A stretch of 37,000 bases of DNA, from assembly GCA_021153565.1 (NCBI GenBank), contig JAJKJU010000348.1, positions 1-37,000 on the forward strand. Direction: 5' to 3'. The notes under the pieces are model-generated. The model was not told where the DNA came from. It did not search any database and was given only the letters and a program-made list of their open reading frames with translations. Shown here in pieces: positions 34,257-37,000 of the stretch. Both the position numbers and the translations under genes were made by a program. Numbering within the stretch: the first letter of the stretch is position 1; each line of letters opens with the position of its first letter. The stretch comes from Rhizobacter sp. (lineage in GTDB: Bacteria; Pseudomonadota; Gammaproteobacteria; Burkholderiales; Burkholderiaceae_C).

Positions 34257-35101
34257 AAGACGCCTGGGCGCGCACCCTTCGGCACTTGTGGCGCATCGTC
34301 GCGCTGGTGCTGTTGTCTTTTGTAGCCTTGCAGCTCTACTTCCTGATGCGTGTGGCGCTGATGACCGTGGTCGACCCGCAGTCCACCGCCTTTCAGCGCT
34401 CCGAGGCGTGGCGGCTGCTGAAGGAGACTCACCAGATCCGCTGGAGTCAGCAATGGGCCGACTATGGGCATATTGCGACGCCGCTTAAGCGTGCGGTGAT
34501 AGCGTCTGAAGACGCCAACTTCTTCGACCACAGCGGCGTCGAATGGGATGCGCTGGAAAGAGCATGGGAGAAAAACCAGGCCGCCGAAGCCCGGGTCGCG
34601 AAGATCAATGCCGAACTCGAAAAGCGCGCAGCGCAACAGGCTGCACGAGAGACCGCGAGGGCCAGCAGGCGCAAGCCGGCATCTGCGACAGCGCCGCCGC
34701 CACCGCCCAAACCCGTTACACACGTGACGCCAAAGATCGTCGGCGGCTCAACCATCACGCAGCAGCTGGCGAAGAACCTCTTTCTCGGCAGCGAGCGCAA
34801 CGTCGCACGCAAGGGGCAGGAGTTCCTCATCACGTTCATGCTGGAAAGCCTCCTGAGCAAGCAACGCATCCTCGAGATCTATCTGAACAGCGTCGAGTGG
34901 GGGGAAGGTGTCTTCGGTTCCGAGGCCGCGGCACGACATTACTTCCACACCAGCGCGGCAGCACTTGGGCCGTCGCAGGCGGCGCGACTGGCCGTGATGC
35001 TGCCCGCTCCCAAACGCTTCGAGAAGAAGCCCGATTCAGCCTACGTACTCGGCCGTGCCGGCACTGTCATGGCGCGCATGGGAGCCGTGGAACTGCCCTG
35101 A
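34253..35101 (+). CDS. mtgA: Monofunctional peptidoglycan transglycosylase MtgA
   Basis: MtgA polymerises lipid II glycan strands at the periplasmic face. It has 282 residues with an N-terminal anchor ([20 protein letters not shown]). GT51 motifs are in order: [15 protein letters not shown] (residues ~82-95), [20 protein letters not shown] (~164-183) and [20 protein letters not shown] followed by [17 protein letters not shown]. Between motifs one and two is an extra ~45-residue Ala/Lys/Arg/Pro segment compared with E. coli MtgA. ATGA overlap with aroE shows coupling. Confidence 0.93.
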   Translation: MKDAWARTLRHLWRIVALVLLSFVALQLYFLMRVALMTVVDPQSTAFQRSEAWRLLKETHQIRWSQQWADYGHIATPLKRAVIASEDANFFDHSGVEWDALERAWEKNQAAEARVAKINAELEKRAAQQAARETARASRRKPASATAPPPPPKPVTHVTPKIVGGSTITQQLAKNLFLGSERNVARKGQEFLITFMLESLLSKQRILEIYLNSVEWGEGVFGSEAAARHYFHTSAAALGPSQAARLAVMLPAPKRFEKKPDSAYVLGRAGTVMARMGAVELP

Positions 35102-35170
35102 TGCGGACCGCCGACAGACTATGAACGGGCAGGGAAGCAGCCTGCCATCGCCCCACCTAAAATCGAGCGC

Positions 35171-35764
35171 ATGTCCTCCACATTCACGGCCGAGATCGCC
35201 GCCACCGCTGCCCGCCTCGTGGTCGAGGAGGGCATGGAGTACGGACCGGCAAAGCGCCGCGCGGCCAAGATCTTGGGCAAGCAAGGCACACGGGCGGCCG
35301 AGTTGCCGAGCAACGACGAAGTTGAGGACGAGGTGCGGGTCTACCTCGATCTCTTTTGCGCCGACACCCAACCTGCTGAACTCGCCGCCCTGCGAGAAGT
35401 GGCGGTCCGATGGATGGAGCGTCTTGCAGAATTTCGCCCTCACCTCACCGGCGCCGTCTGGCGCGGAACAGCCACCCGGCTGTCCAGCGTGCATCTGCAG
35501 CTCTACTGCGACGACTCGAAAGCAGCCGAACTGGCACTGATCGACAAGGGCGTCGACTATGACGTGGGGGGTCTCACCGGCCCGCGCGGCGAACCCGTCG
35601 ACGTGCTGACCCTCGCATCCCGAAGCGACGCCTTGGGCGAATTGGTCACCGTTCACCTCACGGTGCTCGACCACGACGACTTGCGCGGCGCATTGAAACC
35701 GGATGTGCGCGGCCGAACCCAGCGGGGCGACTTGGCCGCCCTGCGCACTCTGATGAACCCATGA
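35171..35764 (+). CDS. Conserved hypothetical, possible degenerate nucleotidyltransferase
   Basis: A 197-residue cytosolic protein. The N-terminal half is helical (EIAATAARLVVEEGMEYGPA, KRRAAKILGKQG, then AELAALREVAVRWMERL). The segment GAVWRGTATRLSSVHLQLYC followed by DDS resembles the nucleotidyltransferase GS...DxD pattern but the expected aspartates read SVHL. Similar proteins have been labelled as UDP-N-acetylmuramate-alanine ligase in databases, probably by mistake since no Mur-ligase ATP motif is present. It shares a four-base overlap with tlpA. Function unknown. Confidence 0.65.
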   Translation: MSSTFTAEIAATAARLVVEEGMEYGPAKRRAAKILGKQGTRAAELPSNDEVEDEVRVYLDLFCADTQPAELAALREVAVRWMERLAEFRPHLTGAVWRGTATRLSSVHLQLYCDDSKAAELALIDKGVDYDVGGLTGPRGEPVDVLTLASRSDALGELVTVHLTVLDHDDLRGALKPDVRGRTQRGDLAALRTLMNP

Positions 35765-36282
35765 AACGACGAATACTCCTGGGTGCGGGCGTGGGCGCGG
35801 CGGCGCTGGCCGCGGGCGGGGGCTTCTCGCTGTACCGATCACGGGTATCCGGCTCGGAGATGGAGTCCGCGCTCTGGCAATTGAGCTTCGAGCAGGCAAG
35901 CGGCGGGACGCTGAGCATGGCCAGCTTGCGCGGCCGTCCGTTGCTACTTAATTTCTGGGCAACTTGGTGCGCACCCTGCATCAAAGAATTGCCCATGCTC
36001 GATCGGTTCCACCGTGAAAAGCAGCCGGCGGGCTGGCAAGTGGTGGGGATTGCAGTGGACGGACCGACCCCGGTACGCGAGTACCTCGGGCGACTTCCGA
36101 TGAGCTTTCCCATCGGCTTGGGCGGGATGGAAGGTGCCGAACTGAGCCGGACACTGGGCAATGTGAGCGGATCGCTTCCCTTCACCGTGGTGTTCGCAGC
36201 GGACGGAAAAATCCTGGCACGAAAGCTAGGCGCCTTGGCGTCATCAGACCTGGATAACTGGGTCAAACGGGCAAATTCCTGA
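35761..36282 (+). CDS. TlpA-family thiol:disulfide oxidoreductase
   Basis: A 173-residue thioredoxin-fold protein with an N-terminal export/anchor segment (RRILLGAGVGAAALAAGGGF) and the redox motif FWATWCAPCIKELPMLDRFH. Such proteins reduce periplasmic disulfides, often for cytochrome c maturation. The KRR + hydrophobic start might also be read by Tat, but the motif is not full. RPLLLNFWATWC and GSLPFTVVFAADGKI (cis-Pro loop) confirm the fold. It precedes aroQ, an order conserved in this family. Confidence 0.9.
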   Translation: MKRRILLGAGVGAAALAAGGGFSLYRSRVSGSEMESALWQLSFEQASGGTLSMASLRGRPLLLNFWATWCAPCIKELPMLDRFHREKQPAGWQVVGIAVDGPTPVREYLGRLPMSFPIGLGGMEGAELSRTLGNVSGSLPFTVVFAADGKILARKLGALASSDLDNWVKRANS

Positions 36283-36389
36283 CCCGGGAAGCAAAACGCC
36301 CTGTTTAAAGTTGTCAAGTCAATTAATTTCCTGCAAAGCACCGGTAACGTCCCCTAAAGCGCGTAAAGTTCGCCCGGTTTAACAATCTG

Positions 36390-36409
36390 CCGGGTCCTTT
36401 CCGACCCGG
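36390..36409 (+). other. Stem-loop upstream of aroQ
   Basis: CCGGGTC (36390-36396) and GACCCGG (36403-36409) form a seven-base stem with a six-base loop, 14 bases before the aroQ start. An upstream CCCGG at about 36373-36377 could instead pair with the 5' half of that stem, which would make alternative folds. There is no clear Shine-Dalgarno between the stem and the ATG and no T-run. It could be the end of the tlpA transcript or a leader control element. The rest of 36283-36423 shows only an AT-richer patch near 36300-36340. Confidence 0.4.
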
Positions 36410-36423
36410 TATTTCAGCGCTCG

Positions 36424-36861
36424 ATGCAAGTCCTCGTCCTTCACGGCCCGAACCTGAATCTGCTGGGCACCCGCGAGCCGGGCGTCTATGGCTCGACCAC
36501 TTTGGATCAGATCGATACAGAACTGGGACACATTGCAGCCAAAGCCGGCGCGAAGCTTGTTTCCTTTCAAAGCAACCACGAAGGCGTCCTGATCGACCGC
36601 GTGCATGAGGCCCGCACCGATGGAACGCAGTTCATCATCATCAATCCGGCGGCTCTCACGCATACCAGCGTCGGACTGCGGGACGCCTTGGCCGGTGTCG
36701 CCCTTCCGTTCATCGAAGTGCATCTGTCTAACGTGCACAAACGCGAGCCCTTTCGTCATCACTCGTATTTCTCGGATCTCGCCGTCGGCGTGATTTGCGG
36801 ACTGGGCGCCACCGGTTACAGGTTGGCGCTTGACTACGCTCTCGGCCAAACGAGCCCCTGA
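36424..36861 (+). CDS. aroQ: 3-dehydroquinate dehydratase, type II
   Basis: AroQ removes water from 3-dehydroquinate, the third shikimate step. The 145 residues show the type II (dodecameric) motifs: [20 protein letters not shown] with the catalytic Tyr/Arg region, [19 protein letters not shown], and [19 protein letters not shown] with catalytic His. [19 protein letters not shown] is the other substrate-binding part. Its TGA stop (36859-36861) is also the first three bases of R1 copy D. In relatives accB-accC usually follow, here beyond the window. Confidence 0.96.
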   Translation: MQVLVLHGPNLNLLGTREPGVYGSTTLDQIDTELGHIAAKAGAKLVSFQSNHEGVLIDRVHEARTDGTQFIIINPAALTHTSVGLRDALAGVALPFIEVHLSNVHKREPFRHHSYFSDLAVGVICGLGATGYRLALDYALGQTSP

Positions 36862-37000
36862 GAGGCTGAGAGTATTTCGACCATGCCCGCTCATCACGTC
36901 AAAAGACCCCTGCTCGTCGTTGCAAATGCTCGCCATAGCCCGGGCTATGGCTGCGCTTTGCGCCTAGATCAGGCGCCTTTTGACGTGCTGCTCGGGCACG
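36859..37000 (+). repeat. R1 hairpin repeat, copy D (right end cut by window edge)
   Basis: This copy begins TGAGAGGCTGAGAGTATTTC, as in copy C, and its first three bases form the aroQ stop codon. It shows the exact central palindrome CCATAGCCCGGGCTATGG and the right arm CAGGCGCCTTTTGACGTGC up to the end of the window. It differs from copy C by scattered single-base changes. Confidence 0.9.

Noticed and set aside
36379-36936. Minus-strand open frame starting in R1 copy D over aroQ
   Set aside because: It is antisense to aroQ and starts with peptide from the repeat (MASICNDEQGSF), which recurs wherever R1 occurs.

Overview
The window looks like chromosomal DNA from a Burkholderiales betaproteobacterium, most likely Comamonadaceae close to Variovorax, Acidovorax or Ramlibacter. 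I base this on GC-rich codon use and on several neighbourhoods I recognise from that family: petABC-sspA-sspB, hisI-hisE-hinT-tatABC-htrA-nif3, argB-HAD nucleotidase-slmA, dusB-fis-purH...ruvC, rnb-tonB-aroE-mtgA and tlpA-aroQ. Phasin and PEP-CTERM genes fit as well. No phage, plasmid, CRISPR or transposase gene is visible. This is mainly housekeeping chromosome with short dispersed repeats and a few broken or odd genes.

Layout. 1-450: one copy of a hairpin repeat (R1), a poorly explained 200 bp, and tRNA-Thr(TGT). 500-4680, minus strand: sspB, sspA, then the cytochrome bc1 genes petC, petB and petA; petA carries an in-frame TAG. 4911-7986, plus: mscL and a large DUF1631 gene. 7964-9861, minus: pdxA and a NIF3-family gene. 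9875-11044, plus: a DegS/DegQ-type protease. 11214-14340, minus: tatC, tatB, tatA, hinT, a small membrane protein, hisE and hisI. 14357-15645, minus: Nudix hydrolase and DUF815 ATPase. 15666-15813: apparent remnant of a pdeM-like nuclease gene. 15840-18418, minus: slmA, HAD nucleotidase, an 81-bp tandem repeat and argB. 18593-19222, plus: PEP-CTERM protein. 19216-24392, minus: ruvC, a half R1 copy, a CdsA-like protein, a PlsC-type acyltransferase, purH, fis and dusB. 24492-25486, plus: yqaA-like and a small hypothetical. 25493-29952, minus: FAD oxidoreductase, a winged-helix/TPR regulator and a phasin. 30183-36861, plus: an RNB exoribonuclease, tonB-like, repeats R2 and R1, aroE, mtgA, a nucleotidyltransferase-like hypothetical, tlpA and aroQ, followed by a further R1 copy at the window end.

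How the genes connect. The Tat translocase encoded here would normally export the Rieske subunit encoded by petA, but petA is interrupted before its iron-sulfur domain, so bc1 function depends on readthrough, a base error, or another copy. AroE and AroQ are both shikimate-pathway enzymes; hisI/hisE and argB are the other amino-acid genes. SspA/SspB, HtrA and Fis are stress or growth-phase functions.

Most notable observations: the premature TAG in petA; two families of non-coding inverted-repeat elements (R1 about 163 bp, four copies; R2 about 99 bp, two copies) that sit at gene 3' ends and in two cases supply the stop codon; the pdeM-like deletion remnant; a CdsA-like protein lacking much of the family signature; and an insert of about 45 residues inside the MtgA catalytic domain. 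I did not find a convincing undescribed multi-gene system. The repeat families are the best candidate for something undescribed.
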